Source: Fonsecaea monophora (taxonomy: Eukaryota; Ascomycota; Eurotiomycetes; Chaetothyriales; Herpotrichiellaceae). Taken from it: a DNA stretch of 64,000 bases. The notes under the pieces are model-generated. The model worked only from the letters and a program-made list of their open reading frames with translations, was not told the DNA's origin and ran no database searches. Location: assembly GCF_001642475.1 (NCBI RefSeq), contig NW_019173937.1:62001-126000 (forward strand). The letters run 5' to 3'. This document shows positions 53,936-64,000 of the stretch, one piece after another. The position numbers and the translations under genes are program-made. Position 1 is the first letter of the stretch. The number at the start of each line of letters is the position of its first letter.

Positions 53936-55350
53936 TTTTGATGTTCGACACAACGAAGTGATTCAAAAAGGAAAGGAGACCTGCGGATGGTGGTTGATTA
54001 GCGAAGTCATCCAACGCAAACAAATGCGTAAACATTAATCAATAGGCCCGGACGGTAGTAAGGAGAGGAACAAGGAGTGATTTTTGATGTTGCGATTAGA
54101 GATAATGGACAAAAGACAAATTCCTTCTGTTTCCGCCGCCATCGAAGCTGTGCAAAACAGAGATGGTGGATGGACAGTTCAGGAGCGGAAATTGACGTCA
54201 ATGAGGCCATTCTGTTGGGATCGCATGCGGACAACGCGGTCAAAGGGTGAGTGACACGCATCAAGACACTCGCGCGAAGCCAGGGCACGCCCCTACATCC
54301 AGCTGAAGCTCGAGCGACCAGAGGCGCAGTTGAAGGTAGTCCCGTGCAAGTGCTAGAAGACGTGGGGTACGTGTGTAGACCGCTGGAGAAGGAGGTGACG
54401 ATGCTGGGGGTGGCAGCTTACCCTTGGTAGAAAATAGTGAGGTCGATGGAATTCGCACAGGTCACGATTTGAGAGATCGAGCAAGATTGCAGGTGATCCG
54501 AGAGGCAGAGAGAGAGGGTGGTGGTGATTGCAAAAAGGTGTTGTTGGTATGGAAGAAAGAAAGAGACGAAGGGAAGTGTGCGCAAGCCTGCAGGTGTCGC
54601 CTACAGTTAGTGAAAAAGGTAGCCGCAGGGAGTGGGAGGAACAGGGTGGGAGGCACTACTTGGTGGGAACTGGGCTGGCGACTGGAGAATGTGCAGGCCC
54701 CAAACGGGGCGTCAGGAGCGAAGGGGGAGGGAACCCAGGAGAGAATCACAAGCCAGAGAGGCTTGGCCCCGATTAAGGTGCAGGGGCGACACCAAGGCCC
54801 ATCAGTCATCTGGGCCACTGTCTGGTGCTGCTGCCACTGACATAACATGCCGCTGCTTGATTCTCCTGCATTCAAATTTCCTTCCCAGCCTCACTTGTTT
54901 CATCGACACGCATTGACAGTTCGGATGGAGATTTGATTGCCTGACACAAATCCGCGCATCAAAGTCCTTGAACTTTGTCTCTCGAGGTGGCTTCCCCCTG
55001 TCGCATGCCCTTGAACTGCTAATAAGCCCCCTTTGCCGCTTTTACGGTATTCTTCGGACACTGATGAAAAATACATCACGTGCCTATTGCTGCCATCAGC
55101 TGGAAACTTCGCTCCTCCGTAGGGTTCAGTGCTCGACCATACGGTGAGGTACTACTCTGGTCGGCTTCTCCGTGCTATCGTCGTCATTTTGTCATTTTGC
55201 TCCACAGCTGCTAGCCCGTCATCTACCAAGCAGAGTCAAGCTCCTCAAATCAAGCCCGCTCGGCTTCAACATCAACTGCTACTTCCTACATCTAGCAACC
55301 GTACTCCCTCAATCAATCTGATCCTCAATCCACCCTTGCCATCCGTGAAA
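53936..55350. promoter_or_regulatory. Divergent promoter region between 14-3-3 and INH1
   Basis: About 1.4 kb without a supported gene. Open frames at 54424-54916 are Arg/Gly-rich with no domain. A frame open to 55129 upstream of the INH1 ATG is leader sequence. Confidence 0.55.
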
Positions 55351-55881
55351 ATGCTACGAACACAAGCCGTAAAGCTCGCAAGAGCTTCTGCGGCTCCCTC
55401 AATCCGTCGGTCGTTCTCCATCACTGCCATGCGAGCTTCCGAAGGAGATACTGGAGGACTCAGATCTGGTGGATCTGCTGCTGGGTAAGTTATTGTTATT
55501 GTTTTTCTGCTTGATCTCTGAGCTCTGAGTTCCTCGGTCCCTTTGGGGGGGCAGACGTGCAAACACGAAACCATCGACACCTCTGCTAACACCTTGTTTA
55601 ATGTAAAACAGTGATGCCTTCACCAGACGCGAGCAAGCCAGCGAAACCAAGTTCATCAGAGAAAAAGAGATGGAGAGGTACGTGCTGACATTCAACATCA
55701 ATACCAATGAGGGGAAGAGATATAGTGACTAACCTATGGCTACATTTGAAATAACAGCTTGAGAAAATTGAAGGAGAAACTCGCTCAACAACGGAAGCAT
55801 CTCGATGAACTGGATGAGCATATTCAAGAGCTGGAGCGGGACGCTGGTGGTGAAGATCCTCAACATACGAAGGGCAACTAA
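55351..55881 (+). CDS. INH1: Mitochondrial F1F0-ATPase inhibitor
   Basis: An IF1-type matrix peptide that blocks ATP hydrolysis by the reversed F1F0 synthase when pH and membrane potential fall. Three exons: 55351-55484, 55612-55677 and 55758-55881. The introns are 127 and 80 bases, both GT-AG (donors GTAAGT and GTACGT), giving 107 aa. The N-terminal targeting sequence is Arg/Ser-rich (MLRTQAVKLARASAAPSIRR). The inhibitory core begins after RASEGDTGGLRSGGSAAG and continues FTRREQASETKFIREKEMER, matching the family's minimal inhibitory helix. The C-terminal dimerising coiled coil is LRKLKEKLAQQRKHLDELDE. The length is typical for fungi. Confidence 0.95.
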
Positions 55882-56288
55882 ATGTATTCGGCATCTTTGT
55901 CCTCTAAATTGACACTGGGCGCTCAGCACCCATGAACAGAGGGCGACGACGATGCTGGGAAGAAAGTCTGGAGGATGGCGCCAAAACACAGGGCAATGGA
56001 ATTACTATTCGGTAGCTCAAAGGACAATCATGAATCTACGGCTGTACAGAAGTTCGGCTGCCGGTCTGGCAATATCATATGTCTTCACTCCCACATTGAA
56101 CGAGAGTCCGATTTCCCCAGTTCGAACTCGTGAATATCTGATCGGTGTAGTCTTACAAAACTTCCCAGTTTTTTGGCCGAGGTGTCCGTCACCCCATTCC
56201 CTTGTATCTCAAAAGTACCAAAAGCACCCTTCATTGGAGAATGCCACCTGATTTGCTGGCAGAGACACTGATTAAATCCATTTCCATC
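55882..56288. other. Convergent spacer between INH1 and NSP1
   Basis: A 3'-to-3' interval of about 400 bases. No gene seen. Confidence 0.5.
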
Positions 56289-58379
56289 TCATGATCTCCT
56301 CCCCATATAACTCCGATAGAAATCCTGGACGGCTGCACCAGTGTTGCTTCCATCGGTTGTCGAAGATGACTTGTAGCCACTCAGATAACCTAGTTGGCCT
56401 GCCGCCTTTTGTGCCCCTGCAATTTTCTCTTGTAAAACCTGAGTTCCTTGATCGATAGCTTGGAGCTGTATCAGGTGCGAATTGAGGATCTTGACGATCT
56501 GTGTGATCTGCCACAGGCTTGTTAGCTCCAACACTCCACAAAATCGATATTGGAGGTCAGTTCTGCTTACTGGTTCATCCCCCTTTCCGCTCCTGCTCAG
56601 GGTCGCATTTGCCGCATTGACTTCATCGACCATACTTTCCAGATCTCTCTCCATCTCCTCTAGTCTCTCGCCCAACTTCTCCGCAAGTTTGTACGTCCTC
56701 TCCCTCTCTTGGTCCGGTCCGCCCATCTCACTAGGAGTAGAAGAATCTTTGGCAAGCATCTCATCCACATCGCTCTCGTATTTGCTTAACCAAGACTCTA
56801 ACTCCACTTGTGAGTTCTCAACAGCGGCAAGTTGCATGTCCACACTCATGGTCTGCCGTTCGCATGTTCGAGCGCGCACGTACAGTTTATCGATCTTGGA
56901 TGAGTTGTCAACGATCAGTTGATCCCACCGCGCAATGGTCTCTGCGTTGTCCTTGAATTCTTTTGAATAACGGGACATGTCAGTTGCCCAGCGGGTAAGG
57001 ATCTCGTCCATGGTTTTATTACGAAGACGGGACTGAGCCGGCGGGATTGGACCCGTTGTTGATGTCTGGCCGCCAATAGTGCCTTGAAATGGGTTCGGCG
57101 CAGTGGCGGTCCCAGCTGTCGGAGCAGACGTCGTTATAGCGGCAGCAGGTTGTGAAGTTGATGGTGCTGCCGGTTTGGGAAACGAGAAAGCGCTAGGTGC
57201 AGGGGCCGATGTAGTAGCAGGCTGTGTTGTCGCCGTCGCTGTCGCCGGCTTGCCAAAGAAAGGGCTTGCCGCAGGGGCAGAAGTGCTGGCAGGCTGAGAT
57301 GTCGTCGCGGTGGCTGGAGCCCCAAAAGAAAACAGGTTTGCGGTAGTTGCGGGTGCAGTCGTGGTGGCTGAAGTGGTTACTGGAGCCGAGCTGGAAGTTC
57401 CACCAAGGTTGAACCCTGGGAAGAGAGGCTTTGAGGCAGGAGCAGGCGTGGCTGCGCCTGAAGTCTGTGTTGCAGAAGGCTGCCCGAATGATGGAAAACT
57501 CGGCTTTGCGGCTGGCCCAGAAGCGTCCGTAGCTGCTGGTTTCCCGAAAAGACTTTGTGTGGTGCCTGAAATGGGAGCAGCAGATAGTTGCGAGGTTGCC
57601 GGTGCTGAAGTATTCGTTGCGTTGGAGGTAGGCTGGCCAAGCGAAAAGGCCTTCTGTTCGGGAGCAGAAGCAGCAGTCAATGACGGGGTTACGGTGGACG
57701 TGGACGCAGCTGGTTTTGGGAAAGAAAACCCGCCAGATAGACCACCAAAGAGGTTTGTGGAAGTCGACGAGGCTGCCGTGGTAGGGTTACCAAGCGAAAA
57801 TGTAGGCTTGGACGCATCTTCAGTTGGCTTTGTGCCAAAAATGCCCGGGCCTGCACCAGCACCGCCTGTACTTGCGCCAAAGGCTGAGCTGGCCGGAGGA
57901 GGTCCAGCTGGAGTGGTCGAAGTCGTACCGAGACCGAATGGCTTGTTGGTAGCAGGGGTTGTAGAGCCAAACAAAGATGGGCCGGATGTTGCTGGCGTAG
58001 ATGACTTGTCTGGCGTGCCAAACCCTCCAAATCCTCCAAAGGCTGGCTTGGTAGTATCACTGCTGTCCGTCTTCGACCCGAAGAGGTTCTTGGGCGCAGA
58101 ATTGAGCAAACCGCCACTCTGCTGTCCGAAGGGGTTGAAGGCAGCAGGCTTGTTATCTTTTGCACCACCAGTAGCCAAAAACCCTTGCTGCTGAGTAGAT
58201 GTTGTAGGCGCGGTAGTTGGTGAGTTGAACCCGCCAAAACTGAAAGACCCCGTGTTTGCTGTCGATGTTGGTGCACTTCCAAAGAGACCTCCTCCCGATG
58301 ATGCTGGTGTATTGGAAGTTGCAAATGGCGACTGCCCACTTCCACCGCTTGTAGAAGGCGGGTTAAAATTGAAAGCCAT
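56289..58379 (-). CDS. NSP1: FG nucleoporin Nsp1 (Nup62 homologue)
   Basis: A central-channel and cytoplasmic-face nuclear pore protein that binds karyopherins through FG repeats and anchors the Nup57-Nup49 and Nup82 complexes by coiled coil. ATG at 58377-58379. Residues 1 to about 440 are an FG domain with SFGG, LFG, FSFG and GGFG units in Thr/Ala/Ser/Pro-rich linkers. From about 450 the Nsp1_C coiled coil starts (RLRNKTMDEILTRWATDMSR) and runs to the end. A 63-base intron at 56508-56570 (donor GTAAGC, branch GCTAAC, acceptor GGCAG) is in frame and open, so the unspliced frame gives 696 aa; I predict splicing, giving 675 aa and restoring KGDEPITQIVKILN. Divergent from the Laa2-like gene. Confidence 0.95.
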   Translation of the reverse strand: MAFNFNPPSTSGGSGQSPFATSNTPASSGGGLFGSAPTSTANTGSFSFGGFNSPTTAPTTSTQQQGFLATGGAKDNKPAAFNPFGQQSGGLLNSAPKNLFGSKTDSSDTTKPAFGGFGGFGTPDKSSTPATSGPSLFGSTTPATNKPFGLGTTSTTPAGPPPASSAFGASTGGAGAGPGIFGTKPTEDASKPTFSLGNPTTAASSTSTNLFGGLSGGFSFPKPAASTSTVTPSLTAASAPEQKAFSLGQPTSNATNTSAPATSQLSAAPISGTTQSLFGKPAATDASGPAAKPSFPSFGQPSATQTSGAATPAPASKPLFPGFNLGGTSSSAPVTTSATTTAPATTANLFSFGAPATATTSQPASTSAPAASPFFGKPATATATTQPATTSAPAPSAFSFPKPAAPSTSQPAAAITTSAPTAGTATAPNPFQGTIGGQTSTTGPIPPAQSRLRNKTMDEILTRWATDMSRYSKEFKDNAETIARWDQLIVDNSSKIDKLYVRARTCERQTMSVDMQLAAVENSQVELESWLSKYESDVDEMLAKDSSTPSEMGGPDQERERTYKLAEKLGERLEEMERDLESMVDEVNAANATLSRSGKGDEPVSRTDLQYRFCGVLELTSLWQITQIVKILNSHLIQLQAIDQGTQVLQEKIAGAQKAAGQLGYLSGYKSSSTTDGSNTGAAVQDFYRSYMGRRS

Positions 58380-58795
58380 CTTCGCGAAACGAGGAAAGGG
58401 ATTTCCAAAGTATGAGCTCTGAGGAATCTAGGGAGAGGGCATCGCAGGAGATCAAGCGTGGAACGGTGGAGGAGGCACTGGACGTAGATAAGAGCAGATG
58501 AATTGTTTTGTTAATGCTCAAAGATTGGTGTTGGCAGAAGGGTGCAGTTGGCGAGGTATGAACAGGACGCGCCTAGGCGCGGAGCAAAAAGTTGGTGTAG
58601 ACGCAGTGGTTCGCGGAGTTGGTGCCCAAAATGGAAACCGACGCCAATGCTGGCCTGCGCCTTGAACCAACTGCATGCCTCTTCACTCTGACCATTCCAC
58701 CCTTTCCACCTCTACCTTCTTCTCACCCAGCCTTCTGTTCCGTGGAATTTGACTTTGAAATCGAGAATAGGCAGATCCTTTGTCCAAACACAAGG
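58380..58795. promoter_or_regulatory. Divergent NSP1/LAA2-like promoter
   Basis: About 416 bases between two start codons, presumably shared. The 58680-58740 part is CTTCC-rich. No further motif was assigned. Confidence 0.45.
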
Positions 58796-60661
58796 ATGTC
58801 CAGACCATCATCGTCGAGAGACAGTCTGCACCTTGAGCCTCCTAGGAAGAGTGTCGAGTTAGAGGATCCCGGCGCTCATGAGTGTATGACAACCTCTGGA
58901 TCCTTGATTAACGCCATTCCGGGCACTAATATCGACCACAGTATCGTCAGAAGGCGAAGATGAACACTTCTCGGATGCCTCAGAAGGCCAGAAAAGACCC
59001 TCTCGGCCAGTAACTCCTGCATCCCCGATTCCGAAGACACGCATTGAAAAGGTCGACGATGAGCCACGATATGGAGAAGTCCCCGGCACGCCTGCATACG
59101 AGAAACGGGTCCTTGATGCTGTACCTGACGAGGTCGAGATTGTCCAAGAAGGTCGCCTCAGTAAACGCTCTTCTCAACTGCTGGAACCACCCACCACTCC
59201 TGGTGGTACTCTCATACCTCGGACTGTGGTTGAGCTTCTAGACCCAGAGTCTCCCAGTTACGGCGAAGTTCCAAAGACTTCGGCCTACATTCAGAGGCAG
59301 ATGGATGCAGTTCCCGACGTCATTTTGAAGAATCCCGAGCCTGGGAGGCTACACCATTACACCGATGAGGAGGGAGGAGGAGGAGAAGGATCTTCCTCTT
59401 CTCCCAATGTTCCGGTGCCGGCAACTATCGTTACCCGAGTTGATAGTTTTCCTGCCCATGGCGAAGTTCCAGGCACAGAAGCCCATAAAAAAAGAACGCT
59501 TGATGCTTCTCCAGATATCACCGAGAAGAAGGGCAACGGAGCAGGTAAATCCAGTGAATGAACCAGCCTTTTAGGAGGACCATTGACCTGATTCAGGGTC
59601 ACCCATCCTCAACAGATCTTTGAACGCCACAAGACGGAGGTCCACTTTACACGACGACGACGACGATGACGACAATGATGGCAACGACCGTAATGACAAC
59701 GACTTCGGAGACGATTTCGATGATTTTGAAGAAGGCGCACAAGCTGGGGCAGAGGATGACTTTGGGGACTTTGACGATGGCTTTGAAGAACCTGAAACTA
59801 TCGAGTCGCCACCTCTTGTATCTACTTCACAATCAAGTTCTATACCAGCCACTGCATTCGTGAGTTTCCCATATTCGTTCCTGCCGTCTAATGTGCTGAT
59901 AGACCTTTCAACTACAGCCCCTGGTTGAGTCTGTTGCGCTTTCATCAATACCAGATTTCCTCGCTGCGGCACAAATGCACTTAGATGCCATGTTCCCTGC
60001 CACTACGACTGACTACTCCTCTCGAATTCCACCACAACAACCGATCTCGGATTCCTCACCTATCTTCCCCTCGGAGCGCTCACGTTCACTCTGGAAGCAA
60101 CTGATCACACCACCCCCTCTCCAACCACCCAATTGGACGCAATCACGAATCCGGCGACTGTTCCTGGTCAGTCTTGGGGTACCAGTTGACCTGGATGAAA
60201 TTCTACCGCCAAGCAAGCAGAAGAAGCTTGTTTTACCAGACATCAATTTAGAACCCTCGTCACGCAGATCGGAAGGGGATAAGACAACAGGATCTCTAGC
60301 ACGTCTCAAGGCGCAAGCTGGGGCAAATGACTCTTCTGCCTCGATCGACAGCTCACAATCAGGTGCCGCCAAAGAAGGCCAAAGAGTACCTCGCTCAAGG
60401 AAACCAAAAGGACCTCCTCCGCCGCCTGAGCTAGACCTAGCAGCTGTTCGACGCCTCTGCGCCACCACCGAAGAAAAGCTTGAAGGCTTAACTGACGAAG
60501 AGTTACAGAGCCACGTGGAGGAATTAAACGAGCTGACAGCAAGGACAAGTGAAGTCTTGGAGTACTGGTTAAAACGAAGGGATGGTTTGGTAAAGGAAAA
60601 GGAAGCATTTGAAGGTGTCATCGAGAATCTGGTCAGGCATGCCAGGAGGGTGAGGAAATAA
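58796..60661 (+). CDS. DUF5102 protein, Laa2-like AP-1 clathrin adaptor accessory factor
   Basis: Yeast Laa2 binds Laa1 and the AP-1 adaptor in trans-Golgi/endosome traffic; I assign this gene by the acidic Phe motifs and C-terminal domain. Four exons: 58796-58883, 58942-59544, 59597-59859 and 59918-60661. The introns are 58, 52 and 58 bases, all GT-AG and phase-consistent, giving 565 aa. The N-terminal half has three imperfect ~25-residue repeats (YGEVPGTPAYEKRVLDAVPD; YGEVPKTSAYIQRQMDAVPD; HGEVPGTEAHKKRTLDASPD). The centre has an Asp run and gamma-ear-binding-like FGDDFDDFEE and DDFGDFDDGFEE. The C-terminal domain carries RSLWKQLITPPPLQPPNWTQ and RLFLVSLGVPVDLDEILPPS, ending in a coiled helix. 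Gene structure is confident; the Laa2 name is probable. Confidence 0.87.
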
Positions 60662-60788
60662 CCCTTCTTCTACACAGTACAAAGGTGTATAATATGTCCA
60701 ATAAAATATACTATGTTCGAGTGGAGAGCTCTTGTCTAGGAAAAGCGAAGTATCGAAGAGATCCTGTGCTAGCAGCTTGAGAACGCAC

Positions 60789-62950
60789 TCACATTCTCGA
60801 ATCAAGGTCGGAAAAGAGGCTGTCCCAGCTTGGCATCCCCATCTTGGGACCCAACTCGACGTACTCCTTCCAGATCTCGTCGAAGTCGGACAGGTAGTGC
60901 TGACTGATGTCTTCAGAGCCCCAGGTACTATCATAGGGTGGGGGGGCTTGTTGTCCACCAGGATCCAGAGGTATAGGAGGTTGAACAAGCTGCTGGGCCG
61001 ACGGCTCACTGGCAGCACGAGGCGCAGGGAGGTCAGACGCCTGCAAGTGAACCTTGTGCTTTCTGAGCACGTCCAGGAGGGATTCGAGAAACTCGTGCGC
61101 CATCCCCGACTGAGATTTGGCCTCTTCCAGCATCCGGCATGCTTCCGCGACCTCGGCCTTGCGGGCGGCGTCGTCTTCCCCTTCGGCAGCCTCGTTGAAA
61201 CACAGGTCCATTACCAGAACAATGGTTGCCATGAAGATGTGGTAGACGACACCAGTATTCTTCGCGACTGCGGCCATAAAACTGCCCGGTTCATCCAGAC
61301 GAATGAGTGTCTTCATCCGAATGACTGCACGGGCCGACTTCAGCGATATGTGCCGAGAGTAGTCATAATGGCGCTGCACGGCGCGGCGGATGAGAAAGGG
61401 CTGGTGAAGTTTACACCGTCTGGTATGTCCGATCATGCCCAATGTGAGACGCTGTACTTGCATCCGTGGGTATCGACGCATGACCGGTTCACTTTCTCGA
61501 ATATGGTGTTCGTCGATTTTGAAGAATGAGGGTAACTCCTGAAGGAACGACTCGAATTTACTGTCAAGTCTGATGACATCTTGATAGTCGACTGTCCCCA
61601 GTTCTAGGCTGGACAGCGGCATCAAGTCGACGACGCTGCGGCAGATGTCGGCGAGTTTGATCCTCTGGATATAGTATGACATGATGGTCGGCTCCGACAA
61701 GGGTTTGTCTATGGGAACAGTGCCCTCTCGCAGATCCTCGTCGTTGACGTTCATCGGCTTATTCACGCGAATATGTCGCGGCTGAACGAAGTATGTCCCC
61801 TCTTGAGGACCTCCACTGAGACCGAGAAACCTTCGAGACACGTGTGAGCAGTTTGAGGGAGGGACCGCGCTCGAGAAGCAGGTACATACCAATCGGTTGC
61901 CACAACATGCCACCAGACCCTTCGTTTTATTTCGGTCTCCAATACGGCCCGCTGGCTCCCAGCACTGCCCGGTGCATCGGTCTTGTGCAACGAGAGATCG
62001 CGTGCCATTATGACGGCACCGGCGAACAAATGACGGGCTCTGGTTGAAAATCCTTCGCTATGGAACAGAAGGAAGCCGAGGATGATGGCAGCCTGGACAT
62101 CCTCCAACTGGCTTGGGGTCGTGCGACGAGAAGACTCTATTACTTCCAGCGTGGTGTTGATCCAGAGGGAGGACGCTTGGGCCACGTCAGAGGCCGAAAA
62201 CGACGGCTCGATGTCTCCCAAGAAGTACATGGCAAGGTTGGAAGAACTTGCCAAGATGCTCAGCAAGAGTGCAAGTTCAGAGGGAAGGATAGGGAGACCT
62301 TGCTCTAGGTTGGCATAGAGATTTTGCATCATGTTGCGGACAGTCGGCACGTGGACGACATGTTGGAGATCGTCGATATGTTGGAAATAGTGGTCCAGCA
62401 AAAGCGATGCTTCAGCCCTCGGGGGAAGACAAAGACAGTTCGAGGTTGACTGGGAATGGAACGTTTTAGCGGCTTCGAGGGATATTTGGCGTATGGACAC
62501 CATGCGGATGTCATGGCCTCGTGGTAATACCCATGGTACGGGCCCAACACCAGTCCCTTCTAAGTTTTGAACTGCTTGTTCGTATTCCGAGGCCGGTGAA
62601 AGGCAGGCAACGCTCGGAGAGGGAATCGTTCTCGAAAGAGCCACAGACGATGATATTTCAGGGCCGGTGCCTGTCGTCTCCTTGATGGGTGTTCTTCCAA
62701 TGACAATGTCCTCGAGTCGTTTCAACCGCGCAAGAACAGACTGGTCATCCGGATCGTCCACCAGCGCGGGTGGTCGGCGGCCAGGTGACACGAATTTACC
62801 ATCGCAGGCAAGCCCTCTTGATGCACAGTTCGAACATGGGTGCTGCCTGTTGCATTTCAGCTTTTTCGATCTGCAGAACTGGCAAGATATGGGTTCTTGC
62901 CGAGGCCTCTTCGAGGGATTTGAAGGCACAGGTGCACCCGAAGAGAACAT
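60789..62950 (-). CDS. Zn2Cys6 transcription factor with fungal-specific regulatory domain
   Basis: A nuclear regulator of 700 aa. Exon 1 is 61890-62950 and exon 2 is 60789-61830, with a 59-base intron (donor GTATGT, acceptor CGAAG). The join gives ATDWFLGLSGGPQEGTYF, the conserved middle-homology motif. The binuclear cluster at residues 23-49 is C-x2-C-x6-C-x5-C-x2-C-x6-C (CQFCRSKKLKC; CSNCASRGLAC), followed by a short coiled linker (SVLARLKRLEDIVIG). Residues about 190-480 are the Fungal_trans domain. The tail contains many acidic and aromatic residues (DISQHYLSDFDEIWKEYVEL), a candidate activation region. The stop overlaps a GTGAGT donor, so an alternative last exon is possible. It is divergent from an MFS transporter gene, which suggests local regulation. 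Confidence 0.9.
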
Positions 62951-63570
62951 TCTTCCTGTCTGCGTCTGCGAGGCTTGACAGGACGGTCAACAGACAGGAT
63001 GACCTTATACCGCGGACATTCCAGGGGCCATCTATGGAATACCTGGCTAAATGCGGGATGAATATTGCGTTATTGATGAAGTCTCAGGACAATCTAGTTG
63101 CAAATTTCTGCCCACTGCATCATGAAGAAGGTGAGGGAGGTTCGAATTTGGCCATGCCGAAAGGGAACGTCTGTGCTAGCTGCACTCCTTGCTTCTATTG
63201 GTCAAAACGTGAGAGTCATGTGCCACTTTCAGGGTATCAGCCAATAGAAATCGACGTGGAAGCTGATAGCGCTGCACTAGGAAACTCCGTGGAAGGTCCG
63301 GATCCACTACGGCCACTCTAGATACATCAAATTCTCGTGCGTTGTGTCCATCCCTTCAGCCACAGGTTGCAACAAATTGTCTTGTACTCGACAATTTAGC
63401 ACTATGCTACGTCCCACTGTTCCAACCGAGAGACACAATGTATTGGATACCCAGATCCATGGACTCTCCATCTTGCTCAAGATTGAAGACCCTGATAAAA
63501 GGCCGTGTTCTCTTTCAAGTCGCCGACGGGGATTTTCGATCCTGCGAACCGCCTCTTTGACTCTTCCAAC
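62951..63570. promoter_or_regulatory. Divergent promoter of Zn2Cys6 regulator and MFS transporter
   Basis: 620 bases between the two ATGs. Candidate regulator sites would be CGG-N-CCG pairs. I see no convincing spaced CGG triplet pair, so auto- or cross-regulation stays an inference. Confidence 0.45.
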
Positions 63571-64000
63571 ATGGCACAAGACTTGAAACTAAGTATGGCT
63601 TCAGACTCCGAGAAGCTTGAGCCTCGTCAGCCTCAAAATGAGACCCGCGAATTCAAGTTAGTACTCTTCACCGTTCAAATAACGCTCGTTAACATTCCTC
63701 GCACAGTACCAGGTCGGTTCTCACTATCGTTGGCGCGGCCTTGTCAGCCTTCTGCACGGTCGGCTTCCTCAATGCGTTCGGCCTCTTTATAGACTACTAC
63801 CGGAATCATCAATTGGCCGACAAGTCCGAGTTTGACATATCCTGGATTGGATCCTTCTCCACATTTGTGTTCTTCCTCGCCGCAGCTCCAGCAGGCCTTT
63901 TGGTCGATCGCATGGGTCCCACGGTACGTACCATCCAGACAGGTTCGTACACCATCAGATCTGCTCAGCTAATTTGGTATAGATTCTCCTTATCATTGGA
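63571..64000 (+). CDS. MFS monocarboxylate-transporter-like permease (5' part, cut by window end)
   Basis: A plasma-membrane carrier of the MCT/Mch type. Exons: 63571-63656, 63707-63923 and 63983 onward, with 50- and 59-base introns (donors GTTAGT and GTACGT, acceptors CACAG and ATAG), phases consistent. The start MAQDLKLSMASDSEKLEP gives a short polar N-terminus. Helix 1 has the MCT-like pattern SVLTIVGAALSAFCTVGFLN followed by AFGLFIDYYRN, then FDISWIGSFSTFVFFLAAAP (helix 2), and GLLVDRMGPT, the MFS loop 2-3 signature (GxxxDRxGxR-like). The window ends 18 bases into exon 3 (ILLIIG). Fungal members move monocarboxylates, riboflavin or unknown metabolites; the substrate is not deducible. Confidence 0.9.

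Noticed and set aside
57310..58194. 294-codon + strand open frame rich in Ala, Val and Gly
   Set aside because: A mirror of the NSP1 FG-repeat region; low-complexity coding often leaves the opposite strand open.

Overview
This is nuclear DNA of a filamentous ascomycete (Pezizomycotina). The genes carry short introns of about 44-130 bases with GTRNGT-like donors, CTAAC/CTGAC-type branch points and CAG/TAG acceptors. Protein families are typically fungal (Zn2Cys6 and C2H2 regulators, Boi/Pob1, Nsp1, DUF5102/Laa2-like, Coa6, Sys1, INH1). Spacing is one gene per 2-3 kb with long gene-free stretches. The species cannot be fixed from the sequence; the overall look fits a Eurotiomycete or Dothideomycete, which is an inference.

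Layout. 1-953 (-): truncated secreted Ser/Thr-rich protein. 2932-5039 (-): two-finger C2H2 regulator with a short conserved last exon. 8126-10563: a graveyard of metabolic genes, with an N-terminal scrap of an acyl/aryl-CoA ligase, an unidentified frameshifted remnant and a broken, truncated allantoate-permease-type MFS transporter. 11287-16378: COG5, COA6, SYS1 and an extended SDR. 16379-19674: nothing recognisable apart from simple repeats. 19675-23179: divergent pair of an ER TPR/J-domain co-chaperone and a Sas2-type MYST acetyltransferase. 23180-27217: large spacer ending in a probable long leader for a conserved unnamed protein (27218-28816). 29478-30140: prefoldin 3. 31791-35291 (-): large coiled-coil protein. 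36618-38318: unnamed Cys-rich/basic protein. 39487-46857: divergent pair of an SP-RING protein and an SH3-SAM-PH Boi/Pob1 homologue. 47257-48906: Ted1/Cdc1-type metallophosphoesterase. 49885-52081: unnamed gene, probably two exons. 52979-55881: divergent pair of 14-3-3 (four exons) and the F1-ATPase inhibitor (three exons). 56289-60661: divergent pair of Nsp1 and a Laa2-like AP-1 accessory protein (four exons). 60789-64000: divergent pair of a Zn2Cys6 regulator and a monocarboxylate-type MFS transporter cut by the window end.

Most intact genes are housekeeping. Secretory traffic is over-represented: COG5, Sys1, Ted1, the Laa2-like protein, Pob1 and the ER J-protein. Mitochondrial energy metabolism appears through Coa6 and INH1. 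No CRISPR, rRNA, tRNA or intact transposon was found. I found no convincing new multi-gene system. The most interesting items are the decayed metabolic cluster at 8-10.6 kb, the unnamed genes at 27.2, 31.8, 36.6 and 49.9 kb, and the TF-transporter pair at the right edge.
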